Positions 8,104-15,184 of a stretch of DNA of 43,189 bases are shown one piece after another. The stretch's first letter is position 1. Every line of letters begins with the position of its first letter. Source of the stretch: Catenulispora pinistramenti. Lineage in GTDB: Bacteria; Actinomycetota; Actinomycetes; Streptomycetales; Catenulisporaceae. Location: assembly GCF_018274385.1 (NCBI RefSeq), contig NZ_JAAFYZ010000069.1, positions 1-43,189 on the forward strand, written 5' to 3'. The position numbers and the translations under genes are program-made. The notes under the pieces are model-generated. The model was given only the letters and a program-made list of their open reading frames with translations. It was not told where the DNA came from and made no database searches.

Positions 8104-9101
8104 GCTGCCGCAACTCCCTTGTCACTGTGCTTGGCCGCATAAGCCAAAGCTGCTTCCCGCACCCACTCGCCGTCCTCGTGCGCCTGCACCCGCGAAGCGA
8201 CCCGCTGCCGGTTGCAGGGACCGTTGCCGGCCAGCACCTCCTGGAACTCGGTCCAGTCGATCACGCCGAAGTCGTGGTGCCCGCGCTCCTCGTTCCACCG
8301 CAGATCGGGGTCCGGGATGCGCAGCCCCAGCGCCTCGGCCTGCGGGACGCTGATGTCCACGAAGCGCTGCCGCAGTTCGTCGTTGGAGTGCCGCTTGATG
8401 CGCCAGGCCATCGACTGCGCGGAGTGCGCCGACTCCGCGTCCGGCGGGCCGAACATCATCAGCGACGGCCACCACCAGCGGTCCAGCGCGTCCTGGGCCA
8501 TGGCGTGCTGCTCGGGCGTGCCGTGGGCCAGGTCGTGCAGCAGCTCGAAGCCCTGGCGCTGGTGGAAGGACTCCTCCTTGCAGATGCGCACCATGGCCCG
8601 CGCGTAGGGGCCGTAGGAGCAGCGCTGGAGCGGGATCTGGTTGATGATCGCCGCGCCGTCCACCAGCCAGCCGATGGCGCCGATGTCGGCCCAGGTCAGC
8701 GTGGGGTAGTTGAAGATCGAGGAGTACTTCTGGCGGCCGGTGTGCAGGGCGTCGAGCAGGTCGGCGCGGTCCACGCCCAGCGTCTCGGCGGCCGCGTAGA
8801 GGTAGAGCCCGTGCCCGGCCTCGTCCTGCACCTTCGCCAGCAGGATCGCCTTGCGCCGCAGCGAGGGGGCGCGGGTGATCCAGTTGCCCTCGGGCTGCAT
8901 CCCGATGATCTCGGAGTGCGCGTGCTGCGCGATCTGCCGCACCAGCGTCTTGCGGTACGCCTCCGGCATCCAGTCGCGCGGCTCGATCCGCTCGTCGGCG
9001 CCGATCAGATCGTCGAAGCGCCCCTGCAGCTCCGACTGCGCCGACAGCTCCGGTTCCGCCACGGCTGCCGCCGCGTCCTGCGTCCTGGCCTGGGCCGTCA
9101 C
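8100..9101 (-). CDS. paaA: Phenylacetyl-CoA epoxidase catalytic subunit PaaA
   Basis: PaaA is the di-iron monooxygenase subunit that converts phenylacetyl-CoA to its 1,2-epoxide in aerobic phenylacetate breakdown. Di-iron carboxylate and histidine motifs are visible: [17 protein letters not shown] (ExxH) and [19 protein letters not shown] (ExxxxH region). The closing block is [21 protein letters not shown] favour a GTG start at 9101, because AGAGG stands 8 bases before it. The longer GTG at 9110 (adding three residues) has its ribosome site too close. It is first in the paaABCDE operon. No paaK ligase, ring hydrolase or PaaR gene lies in this window. Confidence 0.94.
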   Translation of the reverse strand: MTAQARTQDAAAAVAEPELSAQSELQGRFDDLIGADERIEPRDWMPEAYRKTLVRQIAQHAHSEIIGMQPEGNWITRAPSLRRKAILLAKVQDEAGHGLYLYAAAETLGVDRADLLDALHTGRQKYSSIFNYPTLTWADIGAIGWLVDGAAIINQIPLQRCSYGPYARAMVRICKEESFHQRQGFELLHDLAHGTPEQHAMAQDALDRWWWPSLMMFGPPDAESAHSAQSMAWRIKRHSNDELRQRFVDISVPQAEALGLRIPDPDLRWNEERGHHDFGVIDWTEFQEVLAGNGPCNRQRVASRVQAHEDGEWVREAALAYAAKHSDKGVAAA

Positions 9102-9120
9102 GGCTTCCACCTCTCAACCG

Positions 9121-9134
9121 ACCGAACGTTCGGT
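9121..9134. promoter_or_regulatory. PaaR-type operator
   Basis: ACCGAACGTTCGGT is a perfect 14-bp palindrome of the form ACCG-N2-CG-N2-CGGT. That is the core of the TetR-family PaaR operator as I recall it for actinobacterial paa operons (Corynebacterium glutamicum). It covers the expected transcription start of the paa promoter, so binding should repress until phenylacetyl-CoA accumulates. Confidence 0.8.
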
Positions 9135-9137
9135 TCT

Positions 9138-9167
9138 ATCGTCCCGCCAGGGTGGCGGCAGTGTCAA
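9138..9167 (-). promoter_or_regulatory. Predicted promoter of paaABCDE
   Basis: On the minus strand a perfect TTGACA (9167-9162) is followed after 18 bases by GACGAT (9143-9138). The start point would fall near 9131, inside the PaaR palindrome. Confidence 0.65.
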
Positions 9168-9277
9168 CAGCAAGGGTGCCGGTGACTTCGGCCGATGGCC
9201 GATGATGGGTCGCCTGATGGGTCGTTGTCCGACGGGTCGCCGTCGCAGGCCCGCCAGGCGAACAGGGGGAGATGGGG

Positions 9278-10411
9278 ATGGAGCGTCACATCACAGCGGT
9301 GCCGCCCGGGCTGACACACGGTGCGCAGATGTTCCTCCAGACCCACGGCGTCCGCCTGGAGCCCCTGGCCCTTGAGGAGTACCGCGATCGGTGGCTCGCG
9401 GCGGGGATTCCGGGCGAGCAGATCGACCGGGCCGTGGCGTTCGAGCAGACGTGGGGCGGGTTCGTGCTGCCGCCTTCGGCCCGCAACGACGGCGGCCCGA
9501 AGTATCTGGACGCCGATGCCCCCGGACACGTGCCCGGGGTGGGATGGCTCTTCGAGGTCGGCGCGCAGCGTACGGCCGTGCCGTACTCGTTCCAGATCGG
9601 TCCGGACGGCGCGTTCGGGATCCTCGGCTCGGAGGGCTGGGTCCGGCTCCACGAGAGCATCGAGGGCTGGCTTGAGGCCCTGTCCCTGGCTCACCACGCC
9701 TCGACGCATGCAACCGGCATCAGGGTCCTGCAAGGTGCCGAGGCCGCCGCCATCGATCTCGGCGGGTTCGAGGAGGTCCCCGCGGTCCGGGGCGTCGCCG
9801 ATCGGTGGTGGCGCGGCCCCGACTCGCTGGTCGCCGTCTACTCGGGCGAGGCGGAGGCGTTCGGGCATCCGGGGGCGGATGCGGCCCTCGTCTACTCAGG
9901 GCTGGACGAGTGGGGCCTGGGAACGGAGCTCTGGGCGGCCTCCACCGGCTGGCACGTCGAGGGGTCGGCGAAGCCGCTGGTGGGCTGGGACATCAACGGT
10001 GTCCTGATCGAACGCCGGACGCGGGGCGTCTACGAATCCTGGTTCGAGCATCCGGACGGCCGCCGCCTGGGCTTCGTCACCAACGGCGAGCGCGTCCTGC
10101 TCATGCTGATGGACGACGAGGACGACCCGGGAGAGCACGCCGTCGACGAAGCCGCCGAAGGCTGGTCGGACGGCTTCCGCCTGCTCAACGGCCAGGTCGA
10201 CCGCTACCCGACCCGCGACACCGTCGCGTTCGGCGTCGGTGTCGCGAGCCTGCGGCGCATTATCGACACGGGGACGTGGCCCGGGCACGTCCGCCGGGAA
10301 AGCGACCGGGCCGTCAGCCCGACCGCAAGCCCGACCGTCAGCCCGACCCTCAGCCGGCCGCCAGCACCCGCTCCAGCCACGACCGACGCGCCGCCCGAGC
10401 CGCCCGGCTGA
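9278..10411 (+). CDS. Probable SUKH/Imm1-like immunity protein
   Basis: I do not recognise a named gene. The N-terminal third has a SUKH (SMI1/KNR4)-like pattern: a helix, then AVAFEQTWGGFVLPPS resembling the 'fE...gG..LP' core. The C-terminal third resembles the Imm1 immunity fold: RRLGFVTNGERVLLMLMDDE, a Gly-containing strand, FRLLNGQVDRYP, then a final helix with GVASLRRIIDTGTWP. Multidomain immunity proteins of this kind protect against contact-dependent toxins, but no toxin gene is present here. The tail is a Ser/Pro/Thr repeat (VSPT-ASPT-VSPT-LS) encoded by a 12-bp tandem repeat. ATG 9278 has GGGGGA 7 bases upstream. An ATG at 9272 is in frame. The 3' end overlaps the convergent esterase gene by 62 bases. 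Confidence 0.7.
   Translation: MERHITAVPPGLTHGAQMFLQTHGVRLEPLALEEYRDRWLAAGIPGEQIDRAVAFEQTWGGFVLPPSARNDGGPKYLDADAPGHVPGVGWLFEVGAQRTAVPYSFQIGPDGAFGILGSEGWVRLHESIEGWLEALSLAHHASTHATGIRVLQGAEAAAIDLGGFEEVPAVRGVADRWWRGPDSLVAVYSGEAEAFGHPGADAALVYSGLDEWGLGTELWAASTGWHVEGSAKPLVGWDINGVLIERRTRGVYESWFEHPDGRRLGFVTNGERVLLMLMDDEDDPGEHAVDEAAEGWSDGFRLLNGQVDRYPTRDTVAFGVGVASLRRIIDTGTWPGHVRRESDRAVSPTASPTVSPTLSRPPAPAPATTDAPPEPPG
10313..10348. repeat. 12-bp x3 tandem repeat at the esterase stop codon
   Basis: Units GTCAGCCCGACC, GCAAGCCCGACC and GTCAGCCCGACC occupy 10313-10324, 10325-10336 and 10337-10348. A diverged fourth unit follows at 10349-10360. On the minus strand the series begins at the TGA stop of the esterase (10352-10350). 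On the plus strand it codes for the SPT tail of the opposing gene. Confidence 0.85.
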
Positions 10412-11339
10412 GCGCGGCGTCCGGGACCACCAGGTCGAAGGCGTGGTAGCCGCCGGGCCAGACGTGCAGCTCCGCCGAGCCGCCGGCCCGCCAGATCTTG
10501 TCGGCGTAGGCGACGGCCTCGTCGCGCAGCGTCTCGGCGGAGCCGACGTCGATGAACGCCGGCGGCAGGCCGGACAGGTCCGTGGCCCGGGCCGGCGCGG
10601 CATACGGCGACACGTCCGGGCCGCCGCGAGCCGAACCCAGCATGGCCTGCCATCCGAACCCGTTCCAGCTCCGGTCCCAGACATCGGCGCCGTCCATCTG
10701 CAGTGCCGAATCGCTGTCGTTGCCGTCGTCGAGCATCGGGCACATCAGCAGCTGCCCGAGCAGCCGCGGGCCGCCCTTGTCGCGCACCATCGAGGCCAGC
10801 GCCGCCGTCAGGCCGCCGCCGGCGCTGGTGCCCGCGGCGACGATCCGCTCCGGGTCCAGTCCGAGCTCGGCGGCGTGGTCGGCGGTCCACAGCAGTCCGG
10901 AGTAGACGTCATCGATCTGCGCGGGATACGGATGCTCCGGCGCGAGCCGGTATCCCACCGAGATCACCGACGCCCCGAAGTGCTCGGCGTCATCCAGCAT
11001 CGGGTCCAGGAAGAACAGGTGCCGGTGGTCGCCGCTGAAGTAGCCACCGCCGTGCGTGAAGTAGATCGCCGGGCGCGCGGCGGCCGGGGCCGAGACCGGC
11101 GTGCAGACCAGCAGGGTGACCTCGGGATCGCCGGACTCCGCCGGGATCTGGTACGAAGTCACCTCGAACCGGCCACCCCGGCGCAGCTCATCGAGCGTCG
11201 GCAGCTCGGCGGCGTCCTCGGCCCGGATCTGCGGCAGCCGCTCCATGCTCATCGGTTCCGCCGTGGTCCCCCGCAGCGCGTGGTACCCGTCCAGCAGCCC
11301 GGCGTCGAAAGGCAATGAGGGCGGTATCGCCATCGTCAA
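10350..11339 (-). CDS. Alpha/beta-hydrolase, hormone-sensitive-lipase type
   Basis: Predicted carboxylesterase of the HSL/bacterial family IV type, 329 residues. The oxyanion motif is HGGGYFSG and the nucleophile elbow is GTSAGGG, where most relatives have GDSAGG. The catalytic histidine lies in PGGYHAFD. No signal peptide is visible, so it should act in the cytoplasm on small acyl esters. It is the last gene of a leftward GNAT-map-esterase operon, and its start overlaps the map stop by 4 bases. Its own stop lies in a 12-bp tandem repeat shared with the convergent gene. Confidence 0.9.
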   Translation of the reverse strand: MTMAIPPSLPFDAGLLDGYHALRGTTAEPMSMERLPQIRAEDAAELPTLDELRRGGRFEVTSYQIPAESGDPEVTLLVCTPVSAPAAARPAIYFTHGGGYFSGDHRHLFFLDPMLDDAEHFGASVISVGYRLAPEHPYPAQIDDVYSGLLWTADHAAELGLDPERIVAAGTSAGGGLTAALASMVRDKGGPRLLGQLLMCPMLDDGNDSDSALQMDGADVWDRSWNGFGWQAMLGSARGGPDVSPYAAPARATDLSGLPPAFIDVGSAETLRDEAVAYADKIWRAGGSAELHVWPGGYHAFDLVVPDAALSRAARAARRSWLERVLAAG

Positions 11340-12103
11340 TCCACCTTTGTCAATACTCGTGCGCCATCCTCGGTGATGGCGATGGTGTGCTCGGAGTGCG
11401 CACCCCGCGACCCGTCCTGGAAGCGCAGCGTCCAGCCGTCGGGGTCGGTGAAGATCTCACTCGTCGTCGCCGACCACCAGGGCTCAAGGGCCAGCGTCAG
11501 GCCGGGGCGCAGCACCAGGCCGCGACCGGCGCGGCCGGCGTTGGCCACGTGCGGGTCCTCGTGCATGGTGTGGCCCAGGCCGTGTCCGCCGAACTGGAGG
11601 TTGACCGGATAACCGTACTCGACCGCCACCGCCTCGATGGCCGCGGAGACGTCGCCGAGCTTGGCGCCGGGGACCGCGGCGGCGATGCCGGCGTCCAGGG
11701 CCCGGCGGGTGGACTCGATCAAGCGGACGTCCTCCTCGCGCGGGGTGCCGACGATCACCGTGCGGGCCGAGTCCGCGACCCAGCCGTCGATCGCCACCGC
11801 GAAGTCCAGCGTCAGCACGTCGCTGTCGCGCAGCGTGTACTTGTGCGGCAGGCCGTGCAGGACCGCGTCGTTCACCGACAGGCAGATGACGTTGCCGAAC
11901 GGGCCGCGGCCGAAGGAGGGCGCGTAGTCCCAGTAGCACGACACCGCGCCGCGCTCCTTGACCAGGCGCCGCGCCCGGTGCTCCAGGTCCATCAGGTTCA
12001 TCCCCGGGCGGGCCAGCTCCGCGAGCTCGGCCAGGGTCTCCCCCACGAACCGCCCGGTGACCGCCATCTTGTCGATCTCCTGCGGCGTCTTCAGCTCGAT
12101 CAC
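11336..12103 (-). CDS. map: Type I methionine aminopeptidase
   Basis: This enzyme removes the initiator methionine from new proteins using a dinuclear metal site. The 255-residue chain begins IELKTPQEIDKMAVTGRFVGE and carries the metal ligands in TLDFAVAIDGWVADSARTV (two Asp), GHGLGHTMHEDPHV (His), ALEPWW (Glu) and AHSEHTIAI (Glu). The GTG at 12103 is the start because it overlaps the GNAT stop (GTGA) and the conserved N-terminus begins there. Actinomycetes usually have several map copies. This one is not beside the ribosomal-protein/adk locus, so it is likely a secondary copy. Confidence 0.93.
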   Translation of the reverse strand: MIELKTPQEIDKMAVTGRFVGETLAELAELARPGMNLMDLEHRARRLVKERGAVSCYWDYAPSFGRGPFGNVICLSVNDAVLHGLPHKYTLRDSDVLTLDFAVAIDGWVADSARTVIVGTPREEDVRLIESTRRALDAGIAAAVPGAKLGDVSAAIEAVAVEYGYPVNLQFGGHGLGHTMHEDPHVANAGRAGRGLVLRPGLTLALEPWWSATTSEIFTDPDGWTLRFQDGSRGAHSEHTIAITEDGARVLTKVD

Positions 12104-12642
12104 CGGGTCGTCTCCGTCCGCTCTGAATCCGTCTGCTCCGGCGCACCCTGCGCGCGCCAGATCTGCTCGCCCTCGTCGTCCAGTTCGCCGGTCGGCGCCA
12201 GGCCGATCCGCTCGGCGACCCGGGCCGAGGCCGCGTGGCCAGGGTGGATGTTCGCGCGGATCTCCGCCACGCCACGCTCCCGCAGCCAGGCCACCAGTGC
12301 CGAGGCGGCTTCGACCGCGTACCCGCGGCCCTGCCAGGACAATCCCACCACCCACGCGATATCGGCGCGCCGGCCCCCCTCGACGATCGTCGCCTGCACG
12401 GTCCCGACCGCGGCGCCGTCCTCGGCCCGCCGCGCGATCCAGTTCACCCACTCCTGGGAGCCGTCCGGGGAATGGCCCACGGCCAGCCGCGTGTAACGGA
12501 TTCGCAAGCCGTCCGCCGTCGGGGGCTCGCCGCCGATGAAGGTGTAGAGCTCGGGGGCGGCCAACACCTCGGCCATCTCGGCGGCGTCGGCCTCCGTCAA
12601 GGGTTTCAGCACCAACCGGGTGGTCGTCGACTCTCTAAACAT
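12100..12642 (-). CDS. GNAT-family N-acetyltransferase (RimJ-like)
   Basis: This 180-residue acetyltransferase resembles the RimJ/RimL subgroup: RLVLKPLTEADAAEMAEVL at the N-terminus, a central strand DIAWVVGLSWQGRGYAVEAA containing the Q/RxxGxG/A acetyl-CoA loop, and ANIHPGHAASARVAERIGL near the end. The substrate is not predictable. It heads a three-gene operon with map, coupled by a 4-base overlap. A TAGCAT hexamer lies only 6 bases before the ATG on the minus strand, which would give a leaderless transcript, although no good -35 was seen. Confidence 0.88.
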   Translation of the reverse strand: MFRESTTTRLVLKPLTEADAAEMAEVLAAPELYTFIGGEPPTADGLRIRYTRLAVGHSPDGSQEWVNWIARRAEDGAAVGTVQATIVEGGRRADIAWVVGLSWQGRGYAVEAASALVAWLRERGVAEIRANIHPGHAASARVAERIGLAPTGELDDEGEQIWRAQGAPEQTDSERTETTR

Positions 12643-12783
12643 GCTTGCATGCTATGCGCGACACCCCGTACCGGCGGCTCAGGCAAGTCGATAGGTAGTC
12701 CAGCCCCGATACCCGCAAACGCGCGACACCCCCTTTCAGGTTGCCGCCGTTGCGCGATCGTTACCCACCTGTGACGACGTGAG

Positions 12784-12812
12784 TTGACACCCTTACGCCG
12801 CGAGAGGATCCT
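12784..12812 (+). promoter_or_regulatory. Predicted promoter of the M-box transcript
   Basis: TTGACA at 12784-12789 is followed after 17 bases by GATCCT at 12807-12812. The start point would fall near 12819, directly at the 5' edge of the M-box RNA. Confidence 0.65.
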
Positions 12813-12816
12813 TGGT

Positions 12817-12990
12817 TTCCGTTAGGACACCTCGTTCGGTGAGGCGTCTTCACGGACAAAGGCCACTGATCCCATCGGTCGAGAGACCCTCCGGATCAGG
12901 ACAGATCTCCTCGGATTAAGGGGTGATCCCAAGTGGCTGCGCAGCTGACGCTACGCCGTGAAGTGCCGAAGCTCTGACGAGAGAGGTGGC
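12817..12990 (+). ncRNA. M-box (ykoK) magnesium riboswitch
   Basis: The conserved M-box blocks appear in order. CGTTAGG is followed by a hairpin rich in ACCTC/GAGG, then the variable arm with GATCCCATCGGTCGAGAGAC and GGATCAGG. Next comes the near-invariant TTAAGGGGTGATCCCAAGTG, then GGCTGCGCAGC, and the 3' strand GTGCCGAAGCTCTGACGA at 12963-12980. M-boxes fold tightly when Mg2+ is abundant and switch off downstream Mg2+ transport genes. It lies 356 bases ahead of an NRAMP-family transporter with a small ORF between, and a promoter fits its 5' edge. Recognition is by motif, not covariance scoring. The ends are approximate. Confidence 0.88.
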
Positions 12991-13140
12991 CGGGACAGGT
13001 CTTGGCCTTGCCGTGCGACGGCGGGCCGACGGGACCTCCCGGGTGCTCCTCCCAGAGGTGTCGAGCGCGTCCGCCGCGATCGGCGGAACCGCGCGGGACA
13101 TCAGGCGCCGCGGCGCCACGGCGGTCGGGAGGTGGTAGCG

Positions 13141-13224
13141 ATGAAATCCGGTAGTAGGTCGGGCCACAGTCGGCCCCGCATCGCGCACGACCCAGCCCAC
13201 CGCCCGTCCCCCGGCGCGCGTTAA
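13141..13224 (+). CDS. 27-codon leader ORF between M-box and NRAMP gene
   Basis: An ATG at 13141 is preceded by GGGAGGTGG, one of the strongest ribosome sites in the window, and runs 27 codons to TAA at 13222-13224. The peptide begins MKSGSRSGHSRPR and ends HDPAHRPSPGAR: basic, with four prolines and a DP pair, and no membrane or domain features. Position, strong initiation signal and Pro/Arg content suggest a translated sensor in the leader, by analogy with the proline-containing mgtL ORF ahead of enterobacterial mgtA. That role is inference. The alternative is a chance ORF. Confidence 0.6.
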   Translation: MKSGSRSGHSRPRIAHDPAHRPSPGAR

Positions 13225-13258
13225 CCGCATCAGAGCTCTGCCACCACCCGGCCACACC

Positions 13259-13277
13259 GGGACCCCGCCCGGGTCCC
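13259..13277 (+). promoter_or_regulatory. Leader hairpin between uORF and NRAMP gene
   Basis: GGGACCC (13259-13265) and GGGTCCC (13271-13277) form a perfect 7-bp stem with loop CGCCC. There is no U-tract. It could be an attenuator hairpin coupled to leader-ORF translation. The function is inferred only from position. Confidence 0.45.
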
Positions 13278-13346
13278 ACCGCGGCCGGCGGGGTTCACGC
13301 GTGCCACCCGACCAGCCGCTCCTACTCGGCAGCAGGGGGTGTTCCC

Positions 13347-15017
13347 ATGACCACGGCCACGCTGAACGGCGAAGTCCGCGACACGCAGCACGGCGCGAGT
13401 CCGTCCGCGGTGCTCGACCAGGCGCACGTCGGTGACATCAAAGGCGCTTTCGGCACCATCAAGCTCGGCGACCACGACGAGCGGGCCGGCCTGTCGGCGA
13501 AGCTGAAGACGCTGCTGGCGATCGTCGGCCCCGGGCTGATCGTGATGGTCGGCGACAACGACGCCGGCGCCTTCGCCACCTATGGCCAGGCCGGCCACGA
13601 CTACGGCACCAAGCTGCTGTGGACGCTCCTGCTGCTGGTCCCGGTGCTGTATGTGAACCAGGAGATGGTGCTGCGGCTCGGCGCGGTCACCGGGGTCGGG
13701 CACGCCCGGCTGATCTTCGAGCGCTTCGGCAGGTTCTGGGGCGCGTTCTCCGTCATCGACCTGTTCATCCTCAATGCCCTGACACTGGTCACCGAGTTCA
13801 TCGGGATCACGCTGGCGACCAGCTACCTGGGGCTGCCGAAGGTGCCCTCGGTGATGATGGCCGCGCTGGTCATCGTGGCGGCCGCGATGAGCGGTTCGTT
13901 CCAGCGGTTCGAGCGGATCGCGCTGACCCTGTGCGTGGGCTCGCTGCTGCTGATCCCGATCTCGATCATGGCGCACCCCAGCGCCGGCAGCATGACCCAC
14001 GGCTTCGTCACCCCGGTGCTGCCCGGCGGCTCGGGCCAGATGGCCACGGTGATGCTGGTGGTGATCGGCATCGTCGGGACCACGGTCGCGCCGTGGCAGC
14101 TGTTCTTCCAGCAGAGCTACGTCATCGACAAGCGCATCACCCCGCGCTTCATGAAGTACGAGAAGGCCGACCTGGGCCTGGGCATCGTCGTGGTGGTGGT
14201 CGGCGCGGCGGCGACCATCGGCCTGGGCGCGGTGGCCGCCGCCCACCTGGCCGGACCGTTCACCGACGCCGACGACGTGGCCCGCGGCCTGACCGTCTAC
14301 GGCGGCCGGGTCCTGGGCGACATGTTCGCCGTGGCGCTGCTGGACGCCTCGATCATCGGCGCGTTCGCGGTCTCGCTGTCCACCGCCTACGCGATGGGCG
14401 ACTGCCTGAAGATCAACCACTCGCTGCACCGGGGTGTGAAGCAGGCCAAGGGCTTCTACGCGGTCTACGCCGGGATCATCGCCTTCGCCGCGACGATCGT
14501 GCTGGTGGCCAGCGACCACGTGCAGGGCGTGCTGACCGTGGGCGTGCAGGCGCTGGCCGGGGTGCTGCTGCCCTCGGCGTCGGTGTACCTGCTGCTGCTG
14601 TGCGTGGACAAGGACGTCCTCGGGCCCTGGGTGAACAACCGCAAGACCACGGTGTTCACCGGCTCGGTGATCGCGGTGCTGGTGGCGCTGTCGCTGGTGC
14701 TGACCGGTTCGGTGCTGGACCAGAACATCACCGCCGGGCAGATCGAGGCGATCCTCGGCGGCTGCATGGTCGTCGCGCTGGCCTTCGGCGGCTGGCTGGG
14801 GATCAGGGCTCTGCGGACGCGCCGGGCTCCGGACTTCGTGGCCGAACACCTCGACCGCTCGGGCCGCGCCGACTGGCGGACCCCGCCGCTGGACCAGCTC
14901 GGCCAGGTCAGGTTCTCGGTCGGCACCCGGGTCGGGCTGACCGTGCTGCGCGGCTACCTCGCGGTGGCGACGGTGCTGGTGGCGGTCAAGCTGGTCTCGA
15001 TGATGCTCGGGCACTGA
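13347..15017 (+). CDS. NRAMP-family transporter, predicted to carry Mg2+
   Basis: This 556-residue polytopic protein (about 11-12 helices) has the NRAMP/SLC11 fold, but its metal-site motifs are changed. The helix-1 DPGN motif reads D72-A-G-A within GDNDAGAFATYGQAG. The helix-6 'MPH' motif reads A248-P249-W250 in TTVAPWQLFFQQ. Loss of the helix-6 methionine is the mark reported for NRAMP-related magnesium transporters (NRMTs). An M-box Mg2+ riboswitch leads the transcript. Together these point to Mg2+ uptake rather than Mn2+/Fe2+. The start is ATG 13347 with AGGGGGTG upstream. The stop TGA opens an array of 8-bp repeats that leads to a strong terminator. Confidence 0.88.
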   Translation: MTTATLNGEVRDTQHGASPSAVLDQAHVGDIKGAFGTIKLGDHDERAGLSAKLKTLLAIVGPGLIVMVGDNDAGAFATYGQAGHDYGTKLLWTLLLLVPVLYVNQEMVLRLGAVTGVGHARLIFERFGRFWGAFSVIDLFILNALTLVTEFIGITLATSYLGLPKVPSVMMAALVIVAAAMSGSFQRFERIALTLCVGSLLLIPISIMAHPSAGSMTHGFVTPVLPGGSGQMATVMLVVIGIVGTTVAPWQLFFQQSYVIDKRITPRFMKYEKADLGLGIVVVVVGAAATIGLGAVAAAHLAGPFTDADDVARGLTVYGGRVLGDMFAVALLDASIIGAFAVSLSTAYAMGDCLKINHSLHRGVKQAKGFYAVYAGIIAFAATIVLVASDHVQGVLTVGVQALAGVLLPSASVYLLLLCVDKDVLGPWVNNRKTTVFTGSVIAVLVALSLVLTGSVLDQNITAGQIEAILGGCMVVALAFGGWLGIRALRTRRAPDFVAEHLDRSGRADWRTPPLDQLGQVRFSVGTRVGLTVLRGYLAVATVLVAVKLVSMMLGH

Positions 15018-15111
15018 AGCACTGAAGCACTGAAGCACTGAAGCTTTGAAGCTTTGAAGCACAGAGGTACAGAGGCGCTGAGGAACTGAGGCGCTGAGGC
15101 GCTGAGAAACT
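15016..15111. repeat. 8-bp x12 tandem repeat from the NRAMP stop codon to its terminator
   Basis: Twelve head-to-tail octamers begin inside the stop codon: GAAGCACT three times, GAAGCTTT twice, then GAAGCACA, GAGGTACA, GAGGCGCT, GAGGAACT, GAGGCGCT, GAGGCGCT and GAGAAACT. All start with GA. Divergence grows with distance from the stop codon. The array ends 5 bases before the terminator stem. Confidence 0.92.
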
Positions 15112-15116
15112 GACAG

Positions 15117-15143
15117 GGGCTGGGCGAAGCGGACGCCCGGCCC
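15117..15143 (+). terminator. Terminator of the NRAMP gene
   Basis: GGGCTGGGCG (15117-15126) pairs with CGCCCGGCCC (15134-15143), 10 bp with one G-U pair and loop AAGCGGA, followed by TTGTCGTT. It stands between convergent genes and may serve both strands. Confidence 0.8.
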
Positions 15144-15184
15144 TTGTCGTTCGCGCCGAGCGGACCCCGCGCCCGGCTGCGCTA

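Noticed and set aside
11336-12451. Longer 371-codon form of methionine aminopeptidase
   Set aside because: The extra N-terminus is an out-of-frame reading of the GNAT gene. The conserved enzyme starts at GTG 12103, coupled to the GNAT stop.
15016-15111. CRISPR-like array
   Set aside because: Units are 8 bp without spacers and degenerate progressively; it is a simple tandem repeat.
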